Source of the DNA: Saprospiraceae bacterium
GTDB lineage: Bacteria > Bacteroidota > Bacteroidia > Chitinophagales > Saprospiraceae
NCBI GenBank assembly: GCA_013360405.1
Contig: JABWBR010000044.1
Location: 24,212-88,211, forward strand
DNA: 64,000 nucleotides
Direction of reading: 5' to 3'
Below, piece after piece: positions 38,097-45,738 of the stretch. The position numbers were made by a program, and so were the translations under genes. Position 1 is the first letter of the stretch; every line of letters starts with the position of its first letter. The notes under the pieces were generated by a model that was given only the letters and a program-made list of their open reading frames with translations, had not been told where the DNA came from and made no database searches.

Positions 38097-38576
38097 TTAA
38101 AACCTTTCGGAATCGACCTTCTTTTTGGCGGAGTAATTCACCTTAAGCTGGCCGGATTTCCGGAGTTGCGTTTTAGTGTCTTGCACAATACCCATCGTCA
38201 CATCGCCGTCTACGCGCAAAGAAGACGTAATACGGGGGCGTTTTGATTCGGGTACTTTTACGCGGTGCTTTTCGAGAAACAAGGGAATCTCGTTGAGCTC
38301 TGCAAATTTGTCGCCCAATTGCAGGCGGGGTTTGGTACCGTAAAGCGCCTGAAACTTCTGGATCGGGCGGCCTATGTATAGGTAATTCACCAGCGATTTT
38401 TCCTCCAGCTTGGTTAATTCAGTCACGTAGGGCGTAAATACCCTTACCTTAAGTTCGGCAGTACGCATAACCGTTACCACCATAAAGAAAAACAGCAGGA
38501 TGAAGATAATATCAGGCAATGATGCCGTGGAAATAGAAGGCGACGTACCCGATCTTTTCTTTGAAAACTTGGACAT
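38097..38576 (-). CDS. ExbD/TolR-family protein, second copy
   Basis: Energy transducer with one transmembrane helix that works with ExbB. 159 residues: short cytoplasmic start rich in Lys, the pore-lining helix SLPDIIFILLFFFMVVTVMR with the conserved Asp, then a periplasmic domain. Last gene of the ExbB-membrane protein-ExbD-ExbD operon (gap of 26 bp). In Bacteroidota such pairs energise TonB-dependent receptors. Confidence 0.93.
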   Translation of the reverse strand: MSKFSKKRSGTSPSISTASLPDIIFILLFFFMVVTVMRTAELKVRVFTPYVTELTKLEEKSLVNYLYIGRPIQKFQALYGTKPRLQLGDKFAELNEIPLFLEKHRVKVPESKRPRITSSLRVDGDVTMGIVQDTKTQLRKSGQLKVNYSAKKKVDSERF

Positions 38577-38602
38577 AATGCGTTGAGTTTTCGGTATGAT
38601 GG

Positions 38603-39163
38603 TTATTTTTCTTCGCCGAAGCTGGTAGGTTCAGCTTCAGAAAGTACCAGCGGAATTTCATCCTGGATAGACTTGCGGACTGCGAAAGGCAATTCGTCGC
38701 TGTAGTCTTTACCGTACTTTCTTTGGCACAACTCATTCCAGAGTTCGTTGTACGCTCCCTTCAGTTCGTTGTAAACTTCCAGGTACGTTCTGTAGTTCGT
38801 TCCCCGGTCGTTTTTCAGCGAGATGATAGCTCGGGTTGGCTTTTCAGCCAAATCGGGACGCCCGCTAGGGTTCATGATGAACTCCTTGGCGTTATCGCGT
38901 AAGTCGTTGATATCCATAGGTTGGTTGCGCACCAGCAATTGGTTCTGGGCGTTTACCAACACGGAGTAGACGTTGCGCGACTTGAGCTTCAACTCTTCTG
39001 CTTCTTCCTCCGACCAGGGTGGAAGTTTCACTGTAATCCCCTTGTCCTCGGCAACCGTAGTGGTTACGAGGAAGAAGATCAGTAGAAGAAATGCAATGTC
39101 GGCCATAGAGCTGGCATTGATTTCGTTCTTCATCAGGTCGCGAGCCTTGGATGCTTTTGCCAT
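38603..39163 (-). CDS. ExbD/TolR-family protein, first copy
   Basis: 186 residues from the ATG at 39163 (MAKASKARDLMKNEINASSM), chosen because it lies 7 bp after the preceding stop; an ATG 14 codons upstream would overlap that gene. Transmembrane segment ADIAFLLLIFFLVTTT with the proton-carrying Asp, followed by a periplasmic domain that is longer than usual (about 150 residues). The two ExbD copies probably form the heterodimer of the motor. Confidence 0.92.
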   Translation of the reverse strand: MAKASKARDLMKNEINASSMADIAFLLLIFFLVTTTVAEDKGITVKLPPWSEEEAEELKLKSRNVYSVLVNAQNQLLVRNQPMDINDLRDNAKEFIMNPSGRPDLAEKPTRAIISLKNDRGTNYRTYLEVYNELKGAYNELWNELCQRKYGKDYSDELPFAVRKSIQDEIPLVLSEAEPTSFGEEK

Positions 39164-39170
39164 CGCTCTG

Positions 39171-39641
39171 TTATTTAAAGAAGTTTCTGATTTCGCCGTA
39201 GACAAACGCTACTAAAGTAGTGAGAGCTACGACAACCATAGTTGTCAAGCCGGCGCCGATCATTTTTTGCGTAGAGTCTGAGACGTTCATTTTATCGGCG
39301 GCGGCAGCCACAATTGCGTGAGAGTCCGGTTTTGAAGTAGCATAAGCTACAATAAAAAGAACGACCAACGCAAGAACTCCCAACAAACCTCTGATAGAAG
39401 TTTTGAAATTAGAAGCTATTTGCATAATGCCGAAACCCGCGGATGCTATCACCGCAACCAGGAATAAGAAGAATGAACCGATAAGACCTATGTCAAATAT
39501 ACCGGTATTCATCTGTTCTTCCTCCGGCATAGCCTGCAATGCAGAATAACCGGACAGCCAGGAGATTGCAAACAGGACAACCAAGAACGCACCGGTGCCA
39601 AAGGCTATCAACTGCCCGTTTTTTGACAGATATTTATACAT
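39171..39641 (-). CDS. Four-helix membrane protein between exbB and exbD
   Basis: 156 residues, not recognised by function. Four hydrophobic helices (about 12-30, 50-72, 82-102, 128-150) separated by short loops, a basic start and end, no signal peptide. Fixed in an operon: 14 bp after exbB and 7 bp before exbD. Its position suggests an extra membrane subunit or adaptor of the Exb motor, as known for other Bacteroidota Exb operons, but nothing in the sequence proves contact. Confidence 0.8.
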   Translation of the reverse strand: MYKYLSKNGQLIAFGTGAFLVVLFAISWLSGYSALQAMPEEEQMNTGIFDIGLIGSFFLFLVAVIASAGFGIMQIASNFKTSIRGLLGVLALVVLFIVAYATSKPDSHAIVAAAADKMNVSDSTQKMIGAGLTTMVVVALTTLVAFVYGEIRNFFK

Positions 39642-39655
39642 GGTGGATCGTTATC

Positions 39656-40465
39656 TTATTTTTTAAAAATATTGTTTTGAGCCAGGATATCGACTACTGA
39701 GATAGAAGCGTCTTCCATCTTGTTGACGATGCTATCGATCTTGCTCACGATGTAGTTGTAGAACAACTGCAGGATGATAGCTACGATAAGACCGAATACC
39801 GTGGTCAAAAGAGCCACCTTGATACCGCCTGCCACAATGGTGGGAGAGATATCGCCCACTTGCTCAATGCGGTCGAAGGCCTGGATCATACCGATAACCG
39901 TTCCCAAGAAGCCAAGCATGGGTGCAAGTGCGATGAACAGCGAAATCCAAACGAGGCCTTTTTCCAGCAAGCCCATTTGTACGCTGCCGTAAGAAACAAT
40001 GGCTTTTTCTACGGCTTCGGGTCCGTCTTTGGCATTGCGAATGCCTTCGTACAATACACTGGCGGTAGGCCCTTGCGTCGACTTGCATACTTCGAGGGCG
40101 CCTTCGACGTTACCCGTCTTCAGTTCATCATCGATACGTGCCAGCAGCCTATCGGTATTTACCGTACCGATATTCAGCGTGATGATACGCTCAATACAGA
40201 AGGCAAGCCCCAGGATCATACAAAGCAATACCGGGCTCATCCATATCGGGTCGCCGTCGATGAAGTACTTCTTCACCAACTGGTAGCCGGAAGGGCCTTC
40301 GACGGGCGCATCCACATCGGCAGGCGCAGCAGTTTCTTGCTGTTCTTCCTGCGGTGCAGCTTCTTGTTCGGTTGTTGTGGCTGTAGAATCCTGCGCATAT
40401 ACAGCTACATTGCTTGAAAATACAGCTAGCATCAATACAAGCAATAGAGTCAAAAATTTCCGCAT
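39656..40465 (-). CDS. exbB: MotA/TolQ/ExbB proton channel family protein
   Basis: Proton channel that energises the outer membrane through TonB with the ExbD proteins. 269 residues with the N-terminal stretch common in this phylum: a signal-like helix (MRKFLTLLLVLMLAVFSS) and a Glu/Ala/Pro-rich loop (about 25-60), then the three MotA/ExbB helices with family motifs GLEKGLVWISLFIALAPMLG-like LEKGLVWISLFIALAPMLGF and FGLIVAIILQLFYNY. First gene of its operon. Confidence 0.92.
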   Translation of the reverse strand: MRKFLTLLLVLMLAVFSSNVAVYAQDSTATTTEQEAAPQEEQQETAAPADVDAPVEGPSGYQLVKKYFIDGDPIWMSPVLLCMILGLAFCIERIITLNIGTVNTDRLLARIDDELKTGNVEGALEVCKSTQGPTASVLYEGIRNAKDGPEAVEKAIVSYGSVQMGLLEKGLVWISLFIALAPMLGFLGTVIGMIQAFDRIEQVGDISPTIVAGGIKVALLTTVFGLIVAIILQLFYNYIVSKIDSIVNKMEDASISVVDILAQNNIFKK

Positions 40466-40520
40466 GTCTGTAAGGTTTTACGATTGTTTTAGTGTACAAT
40501 AGCGAATAACTAGTTCCTTG

Positions 40521-40608
40521 CGGAGAGAGCGGGATTCGAACCCGCGATACCCTTTGGGGGTATACACGCTTTCCAGGCGTGCCTCATAAACCACTCGAGC
40601 ATCTCTCC
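40521..40608 (-). tRNA. tRNA-Ser (anticodon GGA)
   Basis: 88 nt. The acceptor arms GGAGAGA and TCTCTCC pair fully with discriminator G; the anticodon stem CACGC/GCGTG carries loop CTGGAAA (anticodon GGA at 40572-40574, read on the minus strand), T-arm loop GGTTCGAATCC, and a long variable arm (TATACCCCCAAAGGGTAT) typical of class II tRNA-Ser. CCA is not encoded: CAA follows. Confidence 0.96.
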
Positions 40609-40645
40609 TTTGGGAGCTACCGGCCGCCGATGCAACCGGCGACGA

Positions 40646-40675
40646 CAAAAATAAGTATTAAGAACTTTTTAACAA
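40646..40675 (-). promoter_or_regulatory. Promoter of tRNA-Ser
   Basis: On the minus strand: TTG (40675-40673), 19 bp, TATTTTTG (40653-40646). This fits the Bacteroidota sigma consensus TTG-N19-TAnnTTTG, and initiation would give a leader of about 30 nt before the tRNA. The best-formed promoter in the window. Confidence 0.7.
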
Positions 40676-40760
40676 CGGTGGCGACCACAAAAATTGCAAA
40701 AAGATGCCAGAATTCAAAATATTTTGAAGTTACACGCCTCCCCAATGGGTTTTGAATACC

Positions 40761-41564
40761 TCAAATAGCTTGTCTGGACAGCTCAATAGCCTTTTCCTGC
40801 GCGCTAAACAACCTGTTTGCGTTATCGGTAGTAATACTTGCTATTTCTTCTACCGAAAGTTGTTTGACCTCCGCTAATTTATCGGCAACCAACCTCAAAT
40901 AAGCGCTTTCGTTGCGTTTTCCTCTGTGCGGAGTCGGCGCCAGATAGGGCGAATCGGTTTCCAAAACCAAATGTTGTAAGTCAATTTGTGCCAGTACGGC
41001 GTCTAAGCCCGATTTTTTGAAGGTGAGTACGCCGCCGATGCCCAGCAAAAATCCCAACTCGATGATGGCCTCTGCCTGGGCTACCGTGCCGCCAAAACAA
41101 TGAAATATACCCTTCAGTCGAGGTTCCCGCAGTTCGCGCAATATATCAATGAGCATATCTGTTGATTCGCGCGAATGAATGATAATAGGCAAGTCGTATG
41201 CCAACGACCATTCAACCTGCCGCAAAAAAGCCTGCTGCTGGGCGCCTACGTGCGTGGTATCCCAATACAAGTCGATGCCAATTTCACCGATGGCTACGAA
41301 ACGGCGCCGCTCCAGCCATGCTTTGACGATGCTCAGCTCTTCTTCCCAATTGTCTTTTACCGAGCAGGGATGCAAGCCCATCATGGCAAAACAGTGCGAT
41401 GGGTAAGCAGCCTCCAGTTGCAACATCGCATCGACCGTTCGACTGTCTACATTCGGCAAATAAAACCGGTTGACACCCGCAGCCATTGCGCGCGCTATCA
41501 TGTCGTGCCGGTCTTCGTCAAATTCCGGCAGGTACAGGTGCGCATGCGTATCGATCAACTCCAT
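40761..41564 (-). CDS. tatD: TatD-family metal-dependent DNase
   Basis: TIM-barrel hydrolase of the TatD group, tied to DNA damage repair and turnover of DNA/peptides. ATG at 41564 gives MELIDTHAHLYLPEFDEDR with the DTHAHL metal motif at the start; the ATG eight codons upstream is less likely because the -7 element for it is at 41593. IGEIGIDLYWDTTH, IIIHSRES and HCFGGT show the other ligands; VLETDSPYLAP is the C-terminal metal-binding Asp. 267 residues, the usual size. Confidence 0.95.
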   Translation of the reverse strand: MELIDTHAHLYLPEFDEDRHDMIARAMAAGVNRFYLPNVDSRTVDAMLQLEAAYPSHCFAMMGLHPCSVKDNWEEELSIVKAWLERRRFVAIGEIGIDLYWDTTHVGAQQQAFLRQVEWSLAYDLPIIIHSRESTDMLIDILRELREPRLKGIFHCFGGTVAQAEAIIELGFLLGIGGVLTFKKSGLDAVLAQIDLQHLVLETDSPYLAPTPHRGKRNESAYLRLVADKLAEVKQLSVEEIASITTDNANRLFSAQEKAIELSRQAI

Positions 41565-41585
41565 ATATATCTTGTGTGATTTCCT

Positions 41586-41593
41586 CAAAGGTA
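41586..41593 (-). promoter_or_regulatory. Promoter -7 element TACCTTTG of tatD
   Basis: Exact TAnnTTTG match read on the minus strand, 21 nt before the ATG at 41564, divergent from the RNase H promoter. Confidence 0.45.
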
Positions 41594-41642
41594 CAGATTA
41601 ATCGCGGAATACTTTTGGTGTGTGCCCCGTACTGTTTTTTTA

Positions 41643-41650
41643 TAACTTTG
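41643..41650 (+). promoter_or_regulatory. Promoter -7 element TAACTTTG
   Basis: Exact TAnnTTTG match, 5 nt before the RNase H ATG at 41656; a third example of the N5 spacing seen at lepA and the BaiN-type gene. Confidence 0.5.
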
Positions 41651-41655
41651 GGCGC

Positions 41656-42285
41656 ATGGCAAAACAATCAAAAAAATACTACGTAGTATGGCAGGGCCAT
41701 ACGCCGGGCATTTACGATTCCTGGACCGACTGCCAGCTGCAGATCAAGGCTTTTCCCAATGCGCAATACAAATCTTTCGATAGCCGGCAAGCAGCAGAGG
41801 AGGCATTTAAAGGTAATTATTGGACTTATGCCAAAACAGCCGGCTCAAAACCGGCACCCAAGCCGGCAAGTCGCTCGAGTATCGTATGGGAGAGCATCAG
41901 CGTAGACGCCGCCTGCAGCGGCAATCCCGGTGTTATGGAATACCAGGGTGTGGACACAAGCACCGGCCGCCGGCTCTTTCACAAGAAATTTAATATGGGC
42001 ACTAATAATATAGGTGAATTCCTGGCTATCGTACACGCGCTGGCCCTCCTGCAGAAGGAAGGCAAACGCCAGATGCCGATATACAGCGATTCCGTCAATG
42101 CCATGAAGTGGGTCAAGCAGAAAAAAGCGAAGACCAAACTGGAACTTAACGCACAGACCGCCGAGTTGCACGAGGTGATCAAACGCGCCGAAAACTGGCT
42201 GGCCGCCAATACCTACGACAACCCGCTACTCAAGTGGGAAACGGAAAGCTGGGGCGAAATCCCCGCCGATTTTGGCCGGAAATAA
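41656..42285 (+). CDS. rnhA: Ribonuclease HI with N-terminal hybrid-binding domain
   Basis: Cuts RNA in RNA-DNA hybrids. ATG at 41656 gives MAKQSKKYYVVWQGHTPGIY and the caulimovirus viroplasmin-like hybrid-binding fold (residues 7-55: WQGHTPGIYDSWTDCQLQIK, KSFDSRQAAEEAF), a linker, then the catalytic domain VDAACSGNPG..., with NIGEFLAIVHAL (DEDD Glu) and the IYSDSVNAMKWV Asp. The final Asp appears altered (WGEIPADFG). 209 residues; this two-domain type is common in Bacteroidota. Confidence 0.9.
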   Translation: MAKQSKKYYVVWQGHTPGIYDSWTDCQLQIKAFPNAQYKSFDSRQAAEEAFKGNYWTYAKTAGSKPAPKPASRSSIVWESISVDAACSGNPGVMEYQGVDTSTGRRLFHKKFNMGTNNIGEFLAIVHALALLQKEGKRQMPIYSDSVNAMKWVKQKKAKTKLELNAQTAELHEVIKRAENWLAANTYDNPLLKWETESWGEIPADFGRK

Positions 42286-42298
42286 CAACCTATTTTAA

Positions 42299-42363
42299 GT
42301 AGGGTTTAGTGCATACGCAGTTTAGCTAAACCCAATCGCTAAACCCAATCGCTAAACCCCAAT
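42299..42363. repeat. TAAACCC repeats and spacer elements
   Basis: Contains two 13-bp direct repeats AATCGCTAAACCC plus further TTTAGGG/CTAAACC units. The rest of the gap to 42499 is repeat-like (GAGGTGACATCTCC and CACGAGGAACGAGG-type inversions) and holds no gene. Confidence 0.7.
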
Positions 42364-42499
42364 GTCGTTGACTTAAGGAAAAAAATGAGGTGACATCTCC
42401 GACGCAGGAGGAGGTGTAATTTCATTTTTTTGAGTTCCGAAGCCCGGATTTTGAGATGACACCAGCCTCGTTCCTCGTGCGCTAAACCCTACTAAACAG

Positions 42500-43378
42500 T
42501 TAAGATTTCGGATAAAAGCGGTAGATCACCGGCCCCTTCACCCGGCCTTCATTAGCCACATACAGGGTGCCATCCTTGTCAAAACAAATTCCTTCGGGCT
42601 GGGCATGGATGTCTTTGTCTAACTTCTCGATATGCCTGATCTGGCCGTCGGCGCTCAATACCAGCAGCATTTTACCCACCGACGACAGGATGTATAAATC
42701 GCCGGTGCCGGGGTGAATGGCAATACCCGAAGGACAAAAGCTGAAATCTGTAATGCCCGGGGCAAACGTATCGCTCAATTTCTTATGACCAGGCAAGCCG
42801 GGATGCTGTTCCAGGTAACGGCGGATGTCTTCTATACTAATAAGGTATACCGGATTGGGATTCAGGCTTTGGGAAGATAAGTCGAAAGCGTAAATCGCCC
42901 GTTTGAACAAATAGGTTTCACCGGTACCGGCATTACCTTTACAAGCCAGTAGTAAACGATTGTTAGCCGCATCGAAGGCGATCCCCTCTACATTGTTGGT
43001 CTTGTCGAGTGAGGTTTTGATTTTATCGGCGCGCTGGTTTTTTTTACCAAAATGGCAGATGCGGTATATCGATCCCGAGCTTTTTATCGCGTAGATATCA
43101 TCGCCGGCCACCTCTACACCTTCAAAATCCCCATCTTCGCCAAATGGGACTTCTGACAGGAGTTCCCCGTCGGCTTTGTTGATCACCATCAGCTTGGCGG
43201 CCTCGTCCTGCACGGCGATCAGGTGTTTGCCGTCAGCAGATATGGTCAGCCCCGATATCTCATGCAACGAAGCAGGCAGCGTAAACGTTTGTGCAGGCTG
43301 TTGCATGGCATAGGGAAAGACGTAGTCTGGCGAACAACTCATGCTCGTGGCGATTAAAAGCAATAATATTGTATTCAT
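42500..43378 (-). CDS. SdiA-regulated-type lipoprotein (beta-propeller)
   Basis: Lipobox TSMSC in the start MNTILLLLIATSMSC puts it on the outer surface or periplasmic face of a membrane; the ATG at 43378 is preferred, since an upstream ATG adds 24 residues without a signal sequence. The rest is a propeller of the SdiA-regulated family (LPASLHEISGLTISADGKHL, VEGIAFDAANNRLLLACKG, SGIAIHPGTGDLYILSS, PEGICFDKDGTLYVANEG). It may bind or cut a small ligand, or act as a scaffold. No partner is seen. Confidence 0.75.
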   Translation of the reverse strand: MNTILLLLIATSMSCSPDYVFPYAMQQPAQTFTLPASLHEISGLTISADGKHLIAVQDEAAKLMVINKADGELLSEVPFGEDGDFEGVEVAGDDIYAIKSSGSIYRICHFGKKNQRADKIKTSLDKTNNVEGIAFDAANNRLLLACKGNAGTGETYLFKRAIYAFDLSSQSLNPNPVYLISIEDIRRYLEQHPGLPGHKKLSDTFAPGITDFSFCPSGIAIHPGTGDLYILSSVGKMLLVLSADGQIRHIEKLDKDIHAQPEGICFDKDGTLYVANEGRVKGPVIYRFYPKS

Positions 43379-43915
43379 GATTGAAAAACGCAGTATGTGA
43401 ACGGTTTCTTGTAAAAATTTCAAAAATATTATATGTGATAAATAGTTCAATAGAAAAATTCCTTTATTTTTACATAATAGAAACCTGAACAGATATCATC
43501 ATACTCAGGTGCGCTAATAACATCATATCTCACAGCTTTGTAGGGGCGGATTTCTAACACTGAAACTCATATACTATGAAAAAAAAATGGTATATGTGTA
43601 AATTATTCCGCAGAAAGTTTAAATTTGTGAAACATTACGATGTTTTGTCCGTATAGGACAATATGTATGTTACATCCAATCTGCGTATTCCCCCCCTGCG
43701 GATGTCACTCTGAGCTTTTAGTTACATACCATTTTTAGTGCTGTAAAAACCTGCTTAATCCGATTGACCATCCAAACTGTGGCTTGCACGATGGTCAATG
43801 CTGGCTGTATTTACCTGTTTAAACAAGATCCCCCCTTTGTTTCAGGTCAGGTTTTTTGTTAAATCGAATTTTTTGTCACTTCTTTTTTTCATATTAAAAC
43901 TAATTGATTAGACGT
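43379..43915. other. Long AT-rich upstream region of the T9SS cargo gene
   Basis: No gene found. It holds two perfect dyads: TTGTCC-GTATA-GGACAA (43645-43661) and TTGACCATC-N17-GATGGTCAA (43764-43798). A TAAATTTG element (43620-43627) is possible as a distant promoter -7. It separates the SdiA-type lipoprotein and the heavily expressed-looking gene and may carry regulatory sites for it. Confidence 0.45.
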
Positions 43916-45478
43916 ATGAAAGCACTTAACAAATTCATTCTACAACTGACAGCAGTGGTATTCGGCGTAATGTTGGCCGGCGCCGCTTTGGCGCAGCCCG
44001 CTAACGACCTGTGTACGGGCGCTATCACGGTTACCTGTGGTACGACCGTAACGGGCAACACCAACACCTCTACTATTGACGCACCTCCGGCTTGCGGCCT
44101 TACCTTCCCGCGTTATGGCGTATGGTACAAATTCGCAGGCACGGGCCAGTCGGTAACGCTGAGCACTTGTAGCGCTACGACCAATTTCGACACGCAGATC
44201 GGCGTTTTCAGCGGATCTTGCACGGGTTTGGTTTGCGTTGCCGGCAACAACGACGACTACAGCTGTTCTTCGAACAACCGCAACTCGACGCTTACGTTCA
44301 GCACGAACTGCGGCACTGATTACTACATCTGGGTAACGGGCAAACTCAGCTCGCGCGGCGCTTTCTCAATGTCGGTAGCTTGCACGGGCACTGCTTGTGG
44401 CGCTAACCCATGCACCAACGTTGCTACGGTATCTTGCGGCACGTCTACCACGACTGCACTGACGGGCGCCGGTATCTGGAACTTAACGAGCTGCGGTTTC
44501 TCTACGCCTGGTAACGAGCGCATCTACCAGTTCACTGCTCCTACAACGGGTAACTACACCCTGCAGATCACTGCTGCTAACCCGACCGGTTACATCGACT
44601 ACTACTACAAGCCGGTTAGCGCAGGTTGCGGCTCTACGGGCTGGATTTGCATCGATGACAACTTCAGCACGGGTTCTGACGTATTCTCGCTGACTGCAGG
44701 TACTTACTACATCCTGTTGGATGCTGAAGGTACGACGGCTCGCACGCACACCTGGCAAATCAACTGCCCGGCTGGTCCTCCTCCTCCCGGTGACAACGAC
44801 GCTTGCGCCAACGCAACGACGATCGCTTGCGGTGGCTCGGCTTCCGGTACTACGGTAGGCGCTACTACTGACGGCCCCACTACTTCTTGCACGGGCACTA
44901 GCGTAGCTGCTGACCGCTGGTATGTGGTAACGGGCAACGGAGGTACGATCACGGCTTCTATGTGTACGGGTACTTCTTACGACTCTAAGCTTGACATCTA
45001 CACCGGCACTTGCGGCGCTTTGACCAGCGTAGCTTGCAATGACGACTTCTGCGGCTTGCAGTCTCAGGTATCCTGGGCTTCTACGGCAGGTGTTCAATAC
45101 CTCATTCGCGTTCACGGCTTCGGCGGCGCTACCGGCGCTTTCACGCTTACTGTTAGCTGCACGACTCCGCTGGTGGAAGGCGTTAACAACAACCCGGTTG
45201 AAGTTGCCAATGTAGGCAAACTGGCTGTAGGCGAATTCTTCCCCAACCCTGCACAGTTTGACAACACCAACGTGAAGATCTACTCACCCAACGAATCAAA
45301 CGCACGTATCGTGTTGTTTGACAACCTGGGCCGCGCTGTACACAACCAGGAAGTAGAACTCTACAGCGGTGAAAACAATGTAGAACTGCAACTGAACAAC
45401 CTTGCTATCGGCACTTATTTTGCCGCTATCAACGTTAACGGCGAAACGATTCACAAGAAATTGGTTATCGTAAGATAA
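43916..45478 (+). CDS. Secreted Cys-rich protein with T9SS type A sorting domain
   Basis: 520 residues from the ATG at 43916 (MKALNKFILQLTAVVFGVML, cleavage after AALAQ). Three beta-sandwich repeats of pre-peptidase/PPC-like type (about 30-155, 165-290, 300-430) each with Cys pairs (NDLCTGAITVTC, TVSCGTSTTT, NDACANATTIACGG) and GTYYI(L/W) strands, then a C-terminal domain (about 435-520; GEFFPNP, IVLFDNLGRAVH, GTYFAAINVNGETIHKKLVI) that is the type A T9SS sorting signal. Asn, Asp, Tyr and Phe codons end almost only in C, unlike neighbouring genes, as in highly expressed proteins. No catalytic domain is visible: it may be an abundant surface or adhesion protein. Confidence 0.85.
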   Translation: MKALNKFILQLTAVVFGVMLAGAALAQPANDLCTGAITVTCGTTVTGNTNTSTIDAPPACGLTFPRYGVWYKFAGTGQSVTLSTCSATTNFDTQIGVFSGSCTGLVCVAGNNDDYSCSSNNRNSTLTFSTNCGTDYYIWVTGKLSSRGAFSMSVACTGTACGANPCTNVATVSCGTSTTTALTGAGIWNLTSCGFSTPGNERIYQFTAPTTGNYTLQITAANPTGYIDYYYKPVSAGCGSTGWICIDDNFSTGSDVFSLTAGTYYILLDAEGTTARTHTWQINCPAGPPPPGDNDACANATTIACGGSASGTTVGATTDGPTTSCTGTSVAADRWYVVTGNGGTITASMCTGTSYDSKLDIYTGTCGALTSVACNDDFCGLQSQVSWASTAGVQYLIRVHGFGGATGAFTLTVSCTTPLVEGVNNNPVEVANVGKLAVGEFFPNPAQFDNTNVKIYSPNESNARIVLFDNLGRAVHNQEVELYSGENNVELQLNNLAIGTYFAAINVNGETIHKKLVIVR

Positions 45479-45488
45479 TCTTCTTCTC

Positions 45489-45569
45489 CTACCGGTCAGA
45501 CCGTATGCAGCGGTCAGACCGGTAACCCGAAGGGCGGCATCGGCAACGGTGTCGCCCTTTTTTTTGGAC
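45489..45569 (+). terminator. Terminator after the T9SS cargo, with REP-like pair
   Basis: First an inverted pair TACCGGTCAGACCG / CGGTCAGACCGGTA (45490-45526, one A-A mismatch), then AAGGGCG...CGCCCTT followed by nine T. The REP-like unit is shared with the lepA terminator at 8565-8613. Four TTGGACT units follow (45566-45596). Confidence 0.75.
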
Positions 45570-45655
45570 TATTGGACTGTTGGACTATTGGACTGTGCGA
45601 TTAGCTTTTTGTTTTTATCTAAATAAGCACTAAAATTGAGGTATTAAAATTTATA

Positions 45656-45736
45656 ACTGAACAGATAACCGACAACTGACAACCGATAACTGGTGAACCG
45701 ACAACCCACAACTCACAACCCACAACCGAGAACCCA
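45656..45736. repeat. ACCGACAACT-type degenerate repeat left of asmA
   Basis: Runs of AACCGACAAC, AACTGACAAC and AACCCACAAC directly before the AsmA-family ATG. A related block on the other side is at 48266-48344. Confidence 0.8.
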
Positions 45737-45738
45737 CC

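Noticed and set aside
43379..43915. A riboswitch or small RNA before the T9SS cargo gene
   Set aside because: Only two dyads are visible; no known riboswitch core or terminator-antiterminator pair could be recognised.
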